Assembly: GCF_015207525.1 (NCBI RefSeq)
Contig: NZ_JADEWR010000004.1
Location: forward strand, 225,801 to 289,800
DNA length: 64,000 nt
Origin: Nodosilinea sp. LEGE 06152
GTDB lineage: Bacteria > Cyanobacteriota > Cyanobacteriia > Phormidesmidales > Phormidesmidaceae
Direction of reading: 5' to 3'
Under the pieces are notes generated by a model. It saw only the letters and a program-made list of their open reading frames with translations, made no database searches and was not told the DNA's origin. Positions 19,857 through 28,919 of this stretch are shown piece after piece. Position 1 is the first letter of the stretch. Each line of letters begins with the position of its first letter. The position numbers and the translations under genes were made by a program.

Positions 19857-20060
19857 AGGGGCGGCAGCGAATTGCTCAATAACGACTGTTCTTCACGATA
19901 CCGCAAGGGTTTAGGCGGATTGGTGCGATCGCCCCAATTGTTACGAAATATAGCGTTGTCAACGAAGCAGCAAAATCCCCCGTCTCCGTCCGATTGCAGG
20001 TTAAATGGAAGTAAGCATAAGCAGAAACTATGCCTCTGCGTCCCTGGGTTTGCCGTTGTG

Positions 20061-22205
20061 ATGATCTGCTGTCTCAATCCCCACTGTACCCAGCCCAATC
20101 ACGCGACCCTGGCTGCGGTTTGTCCTACCTGCGGCACCCCCCTAGAGCATCGGCTGAGGGGCCGCTATCGCCCGCTGAAGCTGATTGGGCGGGGAGGCTT
20201 TGGGCGTACTTACTTTGCCCTCGACACCGATCGCCTCAACAGCCGCTGTGTGATCAAGCAGTTTGCGCCCCAAACCCAGGGCACCAAATCCTTTCTTAAG
20301 GCTGTGCAGCTGTTTGAGCAGGAGGCCGTGCGGCTCCACGAGCTGGGAGAGCATCCCCAAATTCCTACGCTGCTGGCCTACTTTGAGCAAAACAAGTATC
20401 TCTACCTGGTGCAGCAGATGGTGCAGGGCCGCACCCTGCACCAAGAAATTTCGGCCCAGGCCGCCTACAGCGAAAGCAGCCTCCGGCAGCTGCTCGAAGA
20501 TTTGCTGCCGGTGCTGTACTTTATTCATCAGCACGGCGTTATTCACCGTGACATCACGCCCTCCAACATCATTCGCCGCAAGATTGACCAAAAGCCCGTG
20601 TTGATTGACTTCGGCGTGGCTAAGCAGTTTAGCGAAGCCATTCGCTACGAACCAGGCACCCGCATTGGCACCGAGGGCTACGCCCCCATCGAACAGCTGC
20701 GTAGCGGTCAAGCTTACCCCTCTAGCGATCTCTATAGCCTCGGGGCCACCTGCCTTCATTTGCTAACTGGGTGCAAGCCCGAAGACCTCTACAGCCCCCA
20801 GGAAGGCCGCTGGCTGTGGCAGGAGTATCTGCAAAAACAGGGGCGCACCATTCACCCCGGCCTGGCCGCCGTGCTCAACTGTATGACCAAGGATTTGGTC
20901 AGCGAGCGCTACCAAACGGCCCAGGACGTGCTGGATGATCTGCAACGGCTGCCCAAGCTGGAGGGCACCGTACCCGGCTGGGTCTCCAACCAGTCAGGCC
21001 AAAGCTTGTTTGCGGGGCTAGATCGCCCGCCCCTGAGCGGGCCAGGTCAAGCTGCCGGACTGGCGATGCCCATTACATCGCTGCCGCCGACTGCGGAGAC
21101 AGCAGGGCCAACGTCAAAACCGTTCCCGCAACCCACATCAGATTCAGCCTCCAGACCTGTTTCAGGCTCTGCGTCGAGCCCCCCGGCGAGCAGACCGACT
21201 TCCAGTTCCTCGGCGAGCAGACCGTCCAGTCCGTCAAGTTCGGCTACGCCCAGCGCTAAACCTAGCAGCGCTAGGTCGTCCAGTTCTGGCGCACCTGGCT
21301 CGGGGCCAGCCGCTGGTAACGGTTGGCAGCTGTTGCGCACTCTCGCGGGGCATCAGTCGTGGGTGATGGCTGTCGCCTTTAACCCCCAGCAGCCCGTGTT
21401 GGTCAGCGGCAGCCTTGACGACACACTGCGCTTTTGGAATTGGCAGTCAGGAGACTTGCTGCACTCGCTCAAGGGCCATGCCCGAGGGGTCAACGATGTC
21501 GCGATCGACAGGCGTGGTCAGGTGCTGGTAAGCTGCGGCGACGATGCCACTATCAAGGTCTGGAACCTGGGCGACGGCACCCTGCGGCATACGCTCAAAG
21601 GGCATTTGCGGGATGTCACCGCGATCGCCATCGGCAGCAGCAACCTGCTGGCCAGCGCCAGCGAAGATGGCACCCTCAAACTGTGGAGCCTGAGTCAGGG
21701 CACCCTAATCAAAACCCTGCCCGGCTCGGCGGGTATGCTCAAAACCGTAGCCTTGACCGATGCCGACCAGCGCCTGGTCAGCGGCGGACTCGACAACACC
21801 GTGCGTCTGTGGAATGCTCAAACGGCACAGGCCCTCAAAGTCTTTACGGGCCACACCAATACCGTCAACCAGGTAGCCGTTAGCCCCGATGGTCGACTAG
21901 TTGCCAGCGCCAGCAAAGACCGCACCGTGCGCCTGTGGAACTTAACGACGGGCGATCTGCAACATACGCTTCAGGGACATACTCAGGAGGTCAATACGGT
22001 GGCCTTTTTCCCCGACGGTAAGCGGTTAGTCAGCGGCAGCAGCGACGGCACTCTGCGCCTCTGGCATAGCCAAACCGGCGCACCGCAAGAAACCCTGCCC
22101 GCCCACACGAACCCGGTGCATCGGGTGGCCGTACAGGGCAGTGGCGGCGTTATCGCCAGCGCCAGTGTCGACAAAACCATCAAGCTGTGGCAGTGGCGGA
22201 GTTAG
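20061..22205 (+). CDS. Ser/Thr protein kinase with zinc ribbon and seven WD40 repeats
   Basis: Signalling protein of 714 residues. A four-cysteine ribbon (C4, C9, C21, C24) precedes a Hanks-type kinase domain: glycine loop GRGGFG at 43-48, lysine in VIKQF at 66, catalytic HRDITPSN at 162-169 and DFG at 183-185. All catalytic residues are present. A linker of about 110 residues very rich in S, P and A follows. Then seven WD40 repeats (about 430-714) end in LWNL/LWQW-type motifs, enough for one complete propeller. The ATG at 20061 starts exactly at the ribbon; the longer open frame upstream overlaps the divergent bciB. Cyanobacteria carry many such kinases. The target is unknown, and the gas-vesicle genes next door may be coincidence. 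Confidence 0.93.
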   Translation: MICCLNPHCTQPNHATLAAVCPTCGTPLEHRLRGRYRPLKLIGRGGFGRTYFALDTDRLNSRCVIKQFAPQTQGTKSFLKAVQLFEQEAVRLHELGEHPQIPTLLAYFEQNKYLYLVQQMVQGRTLHQEISAQAAYSESSLRQLLEDLLPVLYFIHQHGVIHRDITPSNIIRRKIDQKPVLIDFGVAKQFSEAIRYEPGTRIGTEGYAPIEQLRSGQAYPSSDLYSLGATCLHLLTGCKPEDLYSPQEGRWLWQEYLQKQGRTIHPGLAAVLNCMTKDLVSERYQTAQDVLDDLQRLPKLEGTVPGWVSNQSGQSLFAGLDRPPLSGPGQAAGLAMPITSLPPTAETAGPTSKPFPQPTSDSASRPVSGSASSPPASRPTSSSSASRPSSPSSSATPSAKPSSARSSSSGAPGSGPAAGNGWQLLRTLAGHQSWVMAVAFNPQQPVLVSGSLDDTLRFWNWQSGDLLHSLKGHARGVNDVAIDRRGQVLVSCGDDATIKVWNLGDGTLRHTLKGHLRDVTAIAIGSSNLLASASEDGTLKLWSLSQGTLIKTLPGSAGMLKTVALTDADQRLVSGGLDNTVRLWNAQTAQALKVFTGHTNTVNQVAVSPDGRLVASASKDRTVRLWNLTTGDLQHTLQGHTQEVNTVAFFPDGKRLVSGSSDGTLRLWHSQTGAPQETLPAHTNPVHRVAVQGSGGVIASASVDKTIKLWQWRS

Positions 22206-22239
22206 CAGAGTAGCCAGTACAGAGGTGCCTAGATCGCGC

Positions 22240-22710
22240 TTAGATGGGTTTTGATGTCAGCACCAGCCGCAGCTTGGCGTGAATCAGGTTAAGCTGAGCC
22301 ATGCCTAGGTCAACGTCGCCCTCGACTACAACACCTGTATCCAGCAGGCGATCGAGCAGCTCTAGAATGGTGGGATTTTGGTTTTTGGCCCCAGGGTAGT
22401 AGCTGCCTTCCTTGGGCAGCAGGGTGCCAATTTCCCCCAGGTCGATGTTGAGATCGGCCGGGTCGACATCAAAGATCTCGCACATGTTCACAACCTGCTC
22501 TTCTAGCTTGCGCAGGCTGTCAGCCGCTCGCTCAAGGTCATCATCCCCGAGGTCGCCCGATTCCATCCGGCGAATGACCTGGGCTTCCATGAGCTGGCGC
22601 ACCAGCTCAATCACGGTGAGCAGCAGAGGCGCTAGGCCCGCATCGGTTTTGGCAGGGGGCTGTAGCGCCAGACTGGGCAATAGATCTGGCTCGACATTTT
22701 CGGAGGTCAT
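22240..22710 (-). CDS. gvpK: gas vesicle protein GvpK
   Basis: Gas-vesicle assembly protein of 156 residues. The central region LAPLLLTVIELVRQLMEAQVIRRMESG and the following DLERAADSLRKLEEQV helix match the GvpK family, and the C-terminal part (LLDRLLDTGVVVEGDVDLGMAQLNLIHAKLRLVL) shows the family's GvpA-like motif of a D-x-G-V-V-V-E-G-D type. GvpK is essential for vesicle formation in several systems, but its exact position in assembly is not settled. It is the last gene of the minus-strand gvp operon. Confidence 0.93.
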   Translation of the reverse strand: MTSENVEPDLLPSLALQPPAKTDAGLAPLLLTVIELVRQLMEAQVIRRMESGDLGDDDLERAADSLRKLEEQVVNMCEIFDVDPADLNIDLGEIGTLLPKEGSYYPGAKNQNPTILELLDRLLDTGVVVEGDVDLGMAQLNLIHAKLRLVLTSKPI

Positions 22711-22774
22711 GGCCTCAGTCTAGTGCATCTCAAGGATTGCGATTCTAGGTTCCGAGCCTAGGCCACAACCACAG

Positions 22775-22969
22775 CTAGGGTCGATTTTGCCACTGCTGCT
22801 GCAGCCACTGGCGGCGAGCTTCCTGGGCCTGGGTTCGGCTTTGGTGGTAGCCTATACGGCTCGCATCGGTCAGGCGATCGCCCCCGCTCTGGCTGCGGCT
22901 TGGCGCTGAGCGAAAGCTGGGAATTGTGCGGCTACTGGCAATTTGTAGCAGGGTGCGCAGGGTCAGCAT
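22775..22969 (-). CDS. small basic protein between gvpJ and gvpK (possible)
   Basis: Open frame of 64 residues, rich in R, S and Q, located between gvpJ and gvpK on the same strand. Codon third positions are GC-rich like the neighbouring genes, and the C-terminal half (SRTQAQEARRQWLQQQWQ) could form a helix. No obvious ribosome-binding site precedes the ATG and no family is recognised. It is reported because of its operon position, not because of clear coding evidence. Confidence 0.35.
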   Translation of the reverse strand: MLTLRTLLQIASSRTIPSFRSAPSRSQSGGDRLTDASRIGYHQSRTQAQEARRQWLQQQWQNRP

Positions 22970-23063
22970 GACGGTTTTTACAGCGTGTAGGGTGAGCAGG
23001 TAACGCTCCAGGTGCTTGAAAAAGCCGAGGTTTACTCGGCATTGCAGCGACCCGATTGACCGC

Positions 23064-23414
23064 TCAGATAACGGGTTCGGCAGGTCGCAAAGCCTTTAGC
23101 TCGGCTTCTAAGGTCTCTAAGCGGGTTTGAAGCTGTTGATTGGCCTCTAGCAGTTCGTTGGTGCGGCTGCTCAGGTAGGGATCGCTTTCCCACCAGTTGA
23201 TGCCAATTTCGCGGGCCTTGTCGACCGATGAAATAATCAGGCGAATGCGAATGCTCAGTAGTTCGGTAGACCCGACGGAGACTGAGATATCGCCAGCGAT
23301 CACAATGCCTTTGTCGAGCACCCGCTCAATGACATCTACCAGGGAAGATCCCTGGGTAGCGGTAGCCATGCTTCGACCGGGTTGGGGGCGGGTCGTGGGG
23401 GTGGAGGTGGTCAC
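23064..23414 (-). CDS. gvpJ: gas vesicle protein GvpJ
   Basis: Protein of 116 residues. The core DVIERVLDKGIVIAGDISVSVGSTELLSIRIRLIISSVDKA is a GvpA-like shell fold, followed by the GvpJ signature EIGINWWESDPYLS and a coiled-coil-like helix (ELLEANQQLQTRLETLEAELKAL). It lacks the long C-terminal repeat tail of Anabaena GvpJ. GvpJ is a minor, GvpA-related component thought to act at vesicle nucleation or the end caps. It starts 12 bases after gvpN, consistent with a single transcript. Confidence 0.93.
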   Translation of the reverse strand: MTTSTPTTRPQPGRSMATATQGSSLVDVIERVLDKGIVIAGDISVSVGSTELLSIRIRLIISSVDKAREIGINWWESDPYLSSRTNELLEANQQLQTRLETLEAELKALRPAEPVI

Positions 23415-23426
23415 GGCAGATTACCT

Positions 23427-24821
23427 TCAGTTAGAACTTAGCTGATAGCCTGTGAGCTGACCTTCGACCTCGTGCTTCTCAATCAGCGCCTGATCGAGCA
23501 TGGATTTGAGGGCGGTGACAACCTGAAAGCGGGTTAACCCCAGGGCTGCCTCGATGGTAGCGAGAGATGCCGTACCCGTGGCATCGAGATAGTCAAAAAT
23601 GCGGGTTTCAAAGTCGTCGCCAAGGGACGATTCGACCGACGAACTCTCTGTAGTAACCGCAGGTTCAACTTCGGCAGGCCGCTCAATTGTCGCGACGGTC
23701 GGGGTTGCGATCGCAACGTCCGGCTCTGGCTGATTTTGAGTCAGGGTACTCTCACCGGGCTCGGTACTGACCAGGCCGCCTTCAGCAGCGTCTAGGTCTA
23801 CAGCCTCGTTCTCTACCAAATTTTCTAGAGAGGCTTCTAAAGGGGCCGCTGGAGCCTCATGCTCTTCTTCGCCGTGAAGGCGGGCCGCAGGCTGAGTCTC
23901 GGGCTTGAGGGTAAGATCGTTGACCAGTGTGGCCTGGGAGACCACAAAGCGGTTAAACAGGTTCCACAGATGGCGAGTAGCGGCGGGCGCGGGCTCTTTA
24001 GATCGGGCCAGCAAGATGTCGCTGCACACATCGCGGAAGTCGGCGTTTTCGGCCAGGGGCAGAATACCGTGGTCGTGGCAGATGGTGGCAATCATCAGGC
24101 TGGGGCGCAGGCTAGAGACCATGTCGGGCGCTGCCGACGACTGGAAGGCCTTGACCAACTGCACAATTTGCAGAGCGGCGGAGCTATCAATGCCGACCTT
24201 CTGCACCAAAATTTGCTGCTGGGCCAGTTCGTCAGGCTCCGGCATGTTGATGGTAATGAGGCGGTCTTGCAGGGCATCTTGGGTGCCGTGGACGCCGCAG
24301 TACTCTTCGGGGTTAGAGGTGAGAATGGCGCGGAAGTGGGGGCTAACGCGAATGTACTCGGCCCGGTTGTTGCTGGGGGGCAGCACCAGCAGTTTCTCTT
24401 CGAGGGCCGACAGCAGCACGTTGTTGACCTCGGGGCGCGATCGGTTAAACTCGTCATACACCATGGTGAAGCCCTCGCGGCAGGCCAGGGTGAGGCGCGA
24501 GTCAGTCCAGTTCTGGCGCAGCTCGTCCTCCACCTTCATCACGCTGTGAATATAGTTGTCGACCACTTTTTTGCGGGTGTAGCCCGACTGGTTGCCGATC
24601 AGGTCTGAGGTTTTAAACTCGTCATCGCCGAACAGCAGCATGATCGGGCGGGCCAGCAGGTCGGCCAGGTGCAGCGCCAGGGTAGTTTTGCCGGTGCCAG
24701 CGGGGCCTTTGAGGTGAATAGAGTACCCCGACTGCAGGTACCGCAGGGCTCGGAGGGTGGTGCGCTCTAGGGTGGGGGTAGAGACGAAGTTGCGGGGGCG
24801 GGCTTGTAGAACAGTGTTCAC
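23427..24821 (-). CDS. gvpN: gas vesicle AAA ATPase GvpN with C-terminal winged-helix-like extension
   Basis: Protein of 464 residues. Residues 1-300 are a MoxR-like AAA+ ATPase with Walker A GPAGTGKT (39-46), Walker [12 protein letters not shown] (around D123/E124) and sensor-region [17 protein letters not shown], as in classical GvpN. Then comes an acidic, low-complexity linker (about 315-400), followed by a compact 64-residue domain (401-464, encoded by 23430-23621) resembling a winged helix ([19 protein letters not shown]). The linker and extra domain make it much longer than classical GvpN. It uses a GTG start, overlapping the gvpC stop by 4 bases. GvpN is thought to remodel or expand the growing vesicle, partly through GvpC. 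Confidence 0.93.
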   Translation of the reverse strand: MNTVLQARPRNFVSTPTLERTTLRALRYLQSGYSIHLKGPAGTGKTTLALHLADLLARPIMLLFGDDEFKTSDLIGNQSGYTRKKVVDNYIHSVMKVEDELRQNWTDSRLTLACREGFTMVYDEFNRSRPEVNNVLLSALEEKLLVLPPSNNRAEYIRVSPHFRAILTSNPEEYCGVHGTQDALQDRLITINMPEPDELAQQQILVQKVGIDSSAALQIVQLVKAFQSSAAPDMVSSLRPSLMIATICHDHGILPLAENADFRDVCSDILLARSKEPAPAATRHLWNLFNRFVVSQATLVNDLTLKPETQPAARLHGEEEHEAPAAPLEASLENLVENEAVDLDAAEGGLVSTEPGESTLTQNQPEPDVAIATPTVATIERPAEVEPAVTTESSSVESSLGDDFETRIFDYLDATGTASLATIEAALGLTRFQVVTALKSMLDQALIEKHEVEGQLTGYQLSSN

Positions 24822-26038
24822 AGAACGGCTTCCTCTTGAACGAGATAGGTACGGTCTTGCTTGATGACGAGGTCTTTTTGGATCAGCGATCGCAGCGCAT
24901 CCACGGCCTGAAACCGATTGATGCCCAGCTCCGTCTCAATTTCGCTGAGGCGAGCACCCTGGGTCAGATGCAGGTAGTTGTACACCACCTCTTCAAGGGA
25001 AGGGGTTTCGGGGGCAGGGGCTGAAACTGGAACGACAGCGACCGCCGCTGGTGCAGCGGGAGCAGTGACGGTGGCGACAGGCACAGCGCGCGCAGCCGCA
25101 TGGGCGGGGACCGGAGTGGATGGGGCCACCGGGGCCGGAGCTGCAACCGGAGCAGTGGCGACGGTCGGGTTTGACACAGCCGGTTTCGCTATGGGCTTGG
25201 GCGCAGGCTTGGGCGCTGCGATCGCACGGGTCGGCACCGCAGTCACGGCGGGTCGTGTGACCGCGGGACGGGGAGACGGGGTGGCGACGGGCTGAGCGGT
25301 ATTTTTTCCACCCCATACCAGGTGGGAGAGCTGCGCCCGCTGGGCCTGCAGCTGATGGCGAAAGTCAGCCAGTTCATCGAACATGGCATCGACAGAATCG
25401 GTCAGCGCCTGGCGATCGCTCTGGCGGTGCCCCTGGTTAACCACTGCCGCCTGCTGGCGCACTGCGGTCAACTCTTTTAGCGTGGCCTGCACCTGCACCT
25501 GCAGGTCTTCGACGTAGGCCGTCAGCTGGGGTAACAGTTCGGCCCGCACCATCGCCTGCTCCTGGCGGTAGCCCGCTAAATCAACCGCTGTTTTAGCCTG
25601 AATTTCGGCCACCTGCTGCTGCACCTGGCGCAGCTCCTGGGCAATCTCTAAGCGCAGATCGCTCACGGTGTTTTGGAGCACCTGGCAATCGTACTCAAGC
25701 TTTTGCCGCACTTCGGCAGCGCTCAGCTTGCGATCGGCCTGGTAATTGTCTAGCAGCACCTCTGTATCGGCCTGGAGCTGCTGAATGTAGTCTTGGCGGG
25801 CCTGCTGCCGAGGCAAAATCTGGGCCTCGCGGTCTGCGGTAGTTTGGGTTAGCCACAGGGCGGTGTTGGTGCGCAGGTCAGCCATGAGCTGATCGAGGTT
25901 TTGGCGCAGCTGCACAGCATGGACCAGCCGCTCGGCCTGCCAGCGCTCCAGGTCGGTAAAAACCTGGTCACGCCGACTAACTACCTCGCTCTGGCGCAGT
26001 TGTCGTGCGGCTTGCCACTGGTCATAAAGTGCTGTCAC
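24818..26038 (-). CDS. gvpC: GvpC-like gas vesicle protein with C-terminal winged-helix-like domain
   Basis: Protein of 406 residues in the gvpC position between gvpA and gvpN. Residues 1-235 are a charged, Q/R/E-rich helical region with imperfect repeats of about 33 residues; for example, the segments starting [10 protein letters not shown] and [10 protein letters not shown] share spacing with Anabaena GvpC repeats. These bind along the outside of GvpA ribs and stiffen the vesicle. Residues 250-344 are an A/P/V-rich linker. Residues 345-406 (24821-25006) form a winged-helix-like domain similar to the one at the end of GvpN. GTG start at 26038. GvpC identity rests on position and helical repeats, and the extra domain is unusual. 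Confidence 0.82.
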   Translation of the reverse strand: MTALYDQWQAARQLRQSEVVSRRDQVFTDLERWQAERLVHAVQLRQNLDQLMADLRTNTALWLTQTTADREAQILPRQQARQDYIQQLQADTEVLLDNYQADRKLSAAEVRQKLEYDCQVLQNTVSDLRLEIAQELRQVQQQVAEIQAKTAVDLAGYRQEQAMVRAELLPQLTAYVEDLQVQVQATLKELTAVRQQAAVVNQGHRQSDRQALTDSVDAMFDELADFRHQLQAQRAQLSHLVWGGKNTAQPVATPSPRPAVTRPAVTAVPTRAIAAPKPAPKPIAKPAVSNPTVATAPVAAPAPVAPSTPVPAHAAARAVPVATVTAPAAPAAVAVVPVSAPAPETPSLEEVVYNYLHLTQGARLSEIETELGINRFQAVDALRSLIQKDLVIKQDRTYLVQEEAVL

Positions 26039-26257
26039 AGGACTGCTCTCCCTTGGGCGAAAATAAAACTTGGTGAATACTTCGGAGAATCTTTTAGGAT
26101 AGAAAAGAGGGAAATAGCGCCGAGAGAAAGACTTTTACCAAACCCTAAAACTTCAATTATTTTTTAAGTTTCTGGTGTTATTACTGAGCGCCATTCCTCG
26201 ACTTTCTAACGGAAGCCCGCCATTAACAACTAGCAAAAAATGTTGTTTTATGGAATT

Positions 26258-26305
26258 TATGGGGCAGATAAACAAGGGTCAAGCCCAGCATTCTACTGCC
26301 CCATA
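26258..26305 (-). terminator. stem-loop between gvpA and gvpC
   Basis: A perfect 10-base inverted repeat (TATGGGGCAG at 26258-26267, CTGCCCCATA at 26296-26305) encloses a 28-base loop that holds a further short GGG/CCC hairpin. It starts 27 bases beyond the gvpA stop. No T-run follows, so it is more likely a partial terminator or an RNA-stabilising element that lets gvpA transcript exceed gvpC transcript. Such stem-loops after gvpA are known from other cyanobacteria. The function here is inference. Confidence 0.65.
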
Positions 26306-26331
26306 GGGTTGCAAAGAGCGGTAGTGCTTTG

Positions 26332-26550
26332 CTAGGCAGCGGGCACAGCAGCTTGAGCGGTTAGGCCAACGGCCTCGGCGTACTTGAGGTAGGTATCAAC
26401 AGAAGCAATGACGACGCGAGCTTCGATAGCCAGCAGTTCAATACCAACTAGGGAAACACGAACCCAAGCATCAACAACAATGCCTTTGTCCAGAATGCGG
26501 TCAACAACTTCGGCCAAGCTAGAGGAAGAGTTTACTTTTTCAACAGCCAT
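26332..26550 (-). CDS. gvpA: gas vesicle structural protein GvpA
   Basis: Major shell protein of 72 residues that forms the ribs of the hollow, gas-permeable vesicle. The sequence [20 protein letters not shown] and [20 protein letters not shown] is nearly invariant in cyanobacterial GvpA. The length is standard. Only one copy is visible in the window. It is the first gene of the minus-strand gvp operon, with about 260 bases of AT-rich leader and promoter region between it and the divergent TPR gene. A stem-loop follows the stop. Confidence 0.98.
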   Translation of the reverse strand: MAVEKVNSSSSLAEVVDRILDKGIVVDAWVRVSLVGIELLAIEARVVIASVDTYLKYAEAVGLTAQAAVPAA

Positions 26551-26850
26551 GATTTTGAACCCCTAAACAATTAATGTGTTCAATGAAATTGCAAGCATAG
26601 CTTCCTTAAATGCGCCTGATTGCTACTGCAAAGAAGCGGTAGAAACAATCTCGGTGCGTAGGGCTTCTTGTCTTGCACATTTGTAGTCTGCCCATCTGCT
26701 TAGAACAGCTCACAACTTTTGAAAAATCAGTTCATTTATTGTTACCTCTAGGGGGTTGAGCTATAGCCAAAACGGGCTTAATGCCCTTGGGCAGCTAATC
26801 TCAGCCGAATGCTAGATAATAGAAGCGCAACGCTACAGTCAGGCACAGGC

Positions 26851-27324
26851 ATGATGGACGATTCAACCTTAGAAGTGCTGCTGCAAAGCCTGAAGCAAGC
26901 CGATGAGTATCAGCGCGAGCTGGCTACTGCCGCCCTCTGGCAGCGCTGGTTTTACCAAAAGGGAGCGGTGGGCAACCAGCGGCTGCAAGATGCCCAAACC
27001 CTGATAGACCAGGGCCAAATTGACGCGGCGGAGGCGTTGCTATCGGCCCTGGTGGCCGAATTGCCTGACTTTGCCGAAGCCTGGAACCGGCGAGCGGTAC
27101 TCTACTTCATGCAGCATCGCTATCTGGAGGCGAAGGCCGACTGTCAGCAGGTCATTGAGCTAGTGCCATATCACTTCGGGGCCCTCCACGGGCTGGGGTT
27201 GTGCCATACCGCCCTGGAGCAGTACGAGGAGGCCATTCAAGCGTTTCGGCGGGCTCTGGTGGTGCAGCCCTACGCGCTCATTAACCAACGGTTGATTTTA
27301 GAATGCACGGCTCAGCTGAGCTGA
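26851..27324 (+). CDS. TPR-repeat protein
   Basis: Protein of 157 residues with tetratricopeptide repeats. Two full repeats are visible: one covering LPDFAEAWNRRAVLYFMQHRYLEAKADCQQVIELVP and the next LGLCHTALEQYEEAIQAFRRALVVQP. A half repeat precedes them. TPR domains mediate protein-protein contacts. The ATG at 26851 starts just before the first helical segment; an ATG at 26809 would add 14 residues. It is divergent from gvpA and may share its promoter region. Any link to gas vesicles is speculation. Confidence 0.85.
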   Translation: MMDDSTLEVLLQSLKQADEYQRELATAALWQRWFYQKGAVGNQRLQDAQTLIDQGQIDAAEALLSALVAELPDFAEAWNRRAVLYFMQHRYLEAKADCQQVIELVPYHFGALHGLGLCHTALEQYEEAIQAFRRALVVQPYALINQRLILECTAQLS

Positions 27325-27473
27325 GGGTTAATACCGCTTAGTTTTGGTTTGGACCCAGAAATTGGGCACAAAAAGCGCTAAGGCCACTAGAAACCTTCAA
27401 CAGCCTTACGCTTGTAGGGGGTTTGAAGGAGCCTGGCCCAGACCCGACCACCCTACTTTGTCTAGAACCTGCT

Positions 27474-28823
27474 ATGCCTCAAAACACCGCTGCAATTCTG
27501 GCCCGTTTGAAGGAGAGTAGCACTCGCTTTGTTCGGGTGGTGTGGTGTGACAACGGCAATGTCATTCGCGGCAAGGCCATCCACATAAATGCCCTAGCGC
27601 GACAGTTAGAAGGGGGAGAAGCGGTTGCCGTGGGGCTATCGGCGGCGCAGCAGGCGATTCCGGTGGTGGCAGATGCGGTGGCCCCTGGCAGCGGTCTCGG
27701 GCCGGTGGGGGAGGTGTGGCTGGTGCCTGACTGGAGAACGATTCAGAGTCTGCCCTATGCCCCTGGGCAGGCGCGGGTGATGGGCAACATGGTCAAGGAC
27801 GGGCAGCCCTGGCCCTGGTGCTCGCGTCAGTTTCTAAACCGGATGGTCCAGCAGGCTAGCGAGCGGGGGCTGACCATTAAGGCGGCTTTTGAGCCAGAGT
27901 TTTATCTACTGCGGCAGGATGGGGAGACGATTTTCCCTGCGGATACTACACCCTTTGCGGCCACGCTGGCGATGGATATACATGGGGAGGTAATTGGGGC
28001 GATCGCCGATGCCCTTAGCGCCCAGGGCGTTGCCGTAGAGCAGTACTACCCCGAATCGGGGCCGGGGCAGCAGGAGATTTCGGTACGCTATACCGACGCG
28101 TTAGCGGCCGCCGACCAGCACATTGTCTACCGCGAAACCGTCAAGGCCGTGGCCCAGCAGCACGGACTGGTAGCCTCCTTTGTGCCAAAGCTGTTTGAGA
28201 ACCAGGCGGGCAGCGGTTGTCACCTGCACCTGAGTCTTTGGCGGGGCGATCAGAACCTAATTCCAGATGGTGCGAGCGGGCTTTCAAACACCGCCAAGGC
28301 TTTTGCGGCTGGGCTGTTGCACCACCTGCCCGCTCTGATGGCGATTACTGCGCCCAGCCCCAACTCCTACCGTCGCCTGCGCCCCCACTGCTGGAGTGGA
28401 GCCTACTGCGCCTGGGGCATGGACAACCGGGAGGCCGCCTTGCGGGTGCCGAGTAATTTTGCCCAGCCCAGCCCAACCCATTTGGAGCTAAAGACCGTGG
28501 ATGGGGCAGCTAACCCTTATCTAGCCCTGGGGAGCGCGATCGCAGCTGGTTTAGACGGTATGGCTCAAAGCTATACCCTGCCAGAGTCGGTTCAGCAAGA
28601 CCCAGGGATGCTGTCTGAGGCCGAGCGGCGCGATCGCGGTATTGCCCTACTGCCCCAATCCTTGGCCGCAGCCCTGGCAGCCTTCGAGCAGGACACGGTG
28701 CTGCTAGAGGCGCTGGGTAAACCCCTAGCCCAAACGCACCTGGCCGTTCGCCGGGCCGAACTAGCCGCGATGGAAGGCATGACCATAGAGGCAGAGGCAG
28801 ATCTACTGCGCGATCGCTACTAA
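27474..28823 (+). CDS. glutamine synthetase family protein (GlnA-like ligase)
   Basis: Enzyme of 449 residues of the glutamine synthetase superfamily. FEPEFYLL supplies metal-binding glutamates, the central NQAGSGCHLHLSL holds the ammonium and nucleotide-side histidines, and SPNSYRRLRPHCWSGAYCAWGMDNREAALRVP is the glutamate/ATP-binding segment. The N-terminal beta-grasp region is present (VRVVWCDNGNVIRGKAI). Sequence differs from both housekeeping GlnA and GlnN of cyanobacteria and looks closer to gamma-glutamyl-amine (polyamine or ethanolamine) ligases. The acceptor substrate is not evident. The ATG at 27474 is used; an earlier frame would add 17 residues. Confidence 0.85.
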   Translation: MPQNTAAILARLKESSTRFVRVVWCDNGNVIRGKAIHINALARQLEGGEAVAVGLSAAQQAIPVVADAVAPGSGLGPVGEVWLVPDWRTIQSLPYAPGQARVMGNMVKDGQPWPWCSRQFLNRMVQQASERGLTIKAAFEPEFYLLRQDGETIFPADTTPFAATLAMDIHGEVIGAIADALSAQGVAVEQYYPESGPGQQEISVRYTDALAAADQHIVYRETVKAVAQQHGLVASFVPKLFENQAGSGCHLHLSLWRGDQNLIPDGASGLSNTAKAFAAGLLHHLPALMAITAPSPNSYRRLRPHCWSGAYCAWGMDNREAALRVPSNFAQPSPTHLELKTVDGAANPYLALGSAIAAGLDGMAQSYTLPESVQQDPGMLSEAERRDRGIALLPQSLAAALAAFEQDTVLLEALGKPLAQTHLAVRRAELAAMEGMTIEAEADLLRDRY

Positions 28824-28919
28824 TGGCATTAATGGCGCTACTGACGATGTCGCGCCTGACTATACCGCTATGTTGAAGGCTGAGTTTTGCTACCCATAAA
28901 CCTCCAGCCCATCCTTGCC

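Noticed and set aside
23859-24608. A 249-residue plus-strand open frame opposite gvpN
   Set aside because: Shadow of the GC-rich gvpN coding strand; no recognisable motif.
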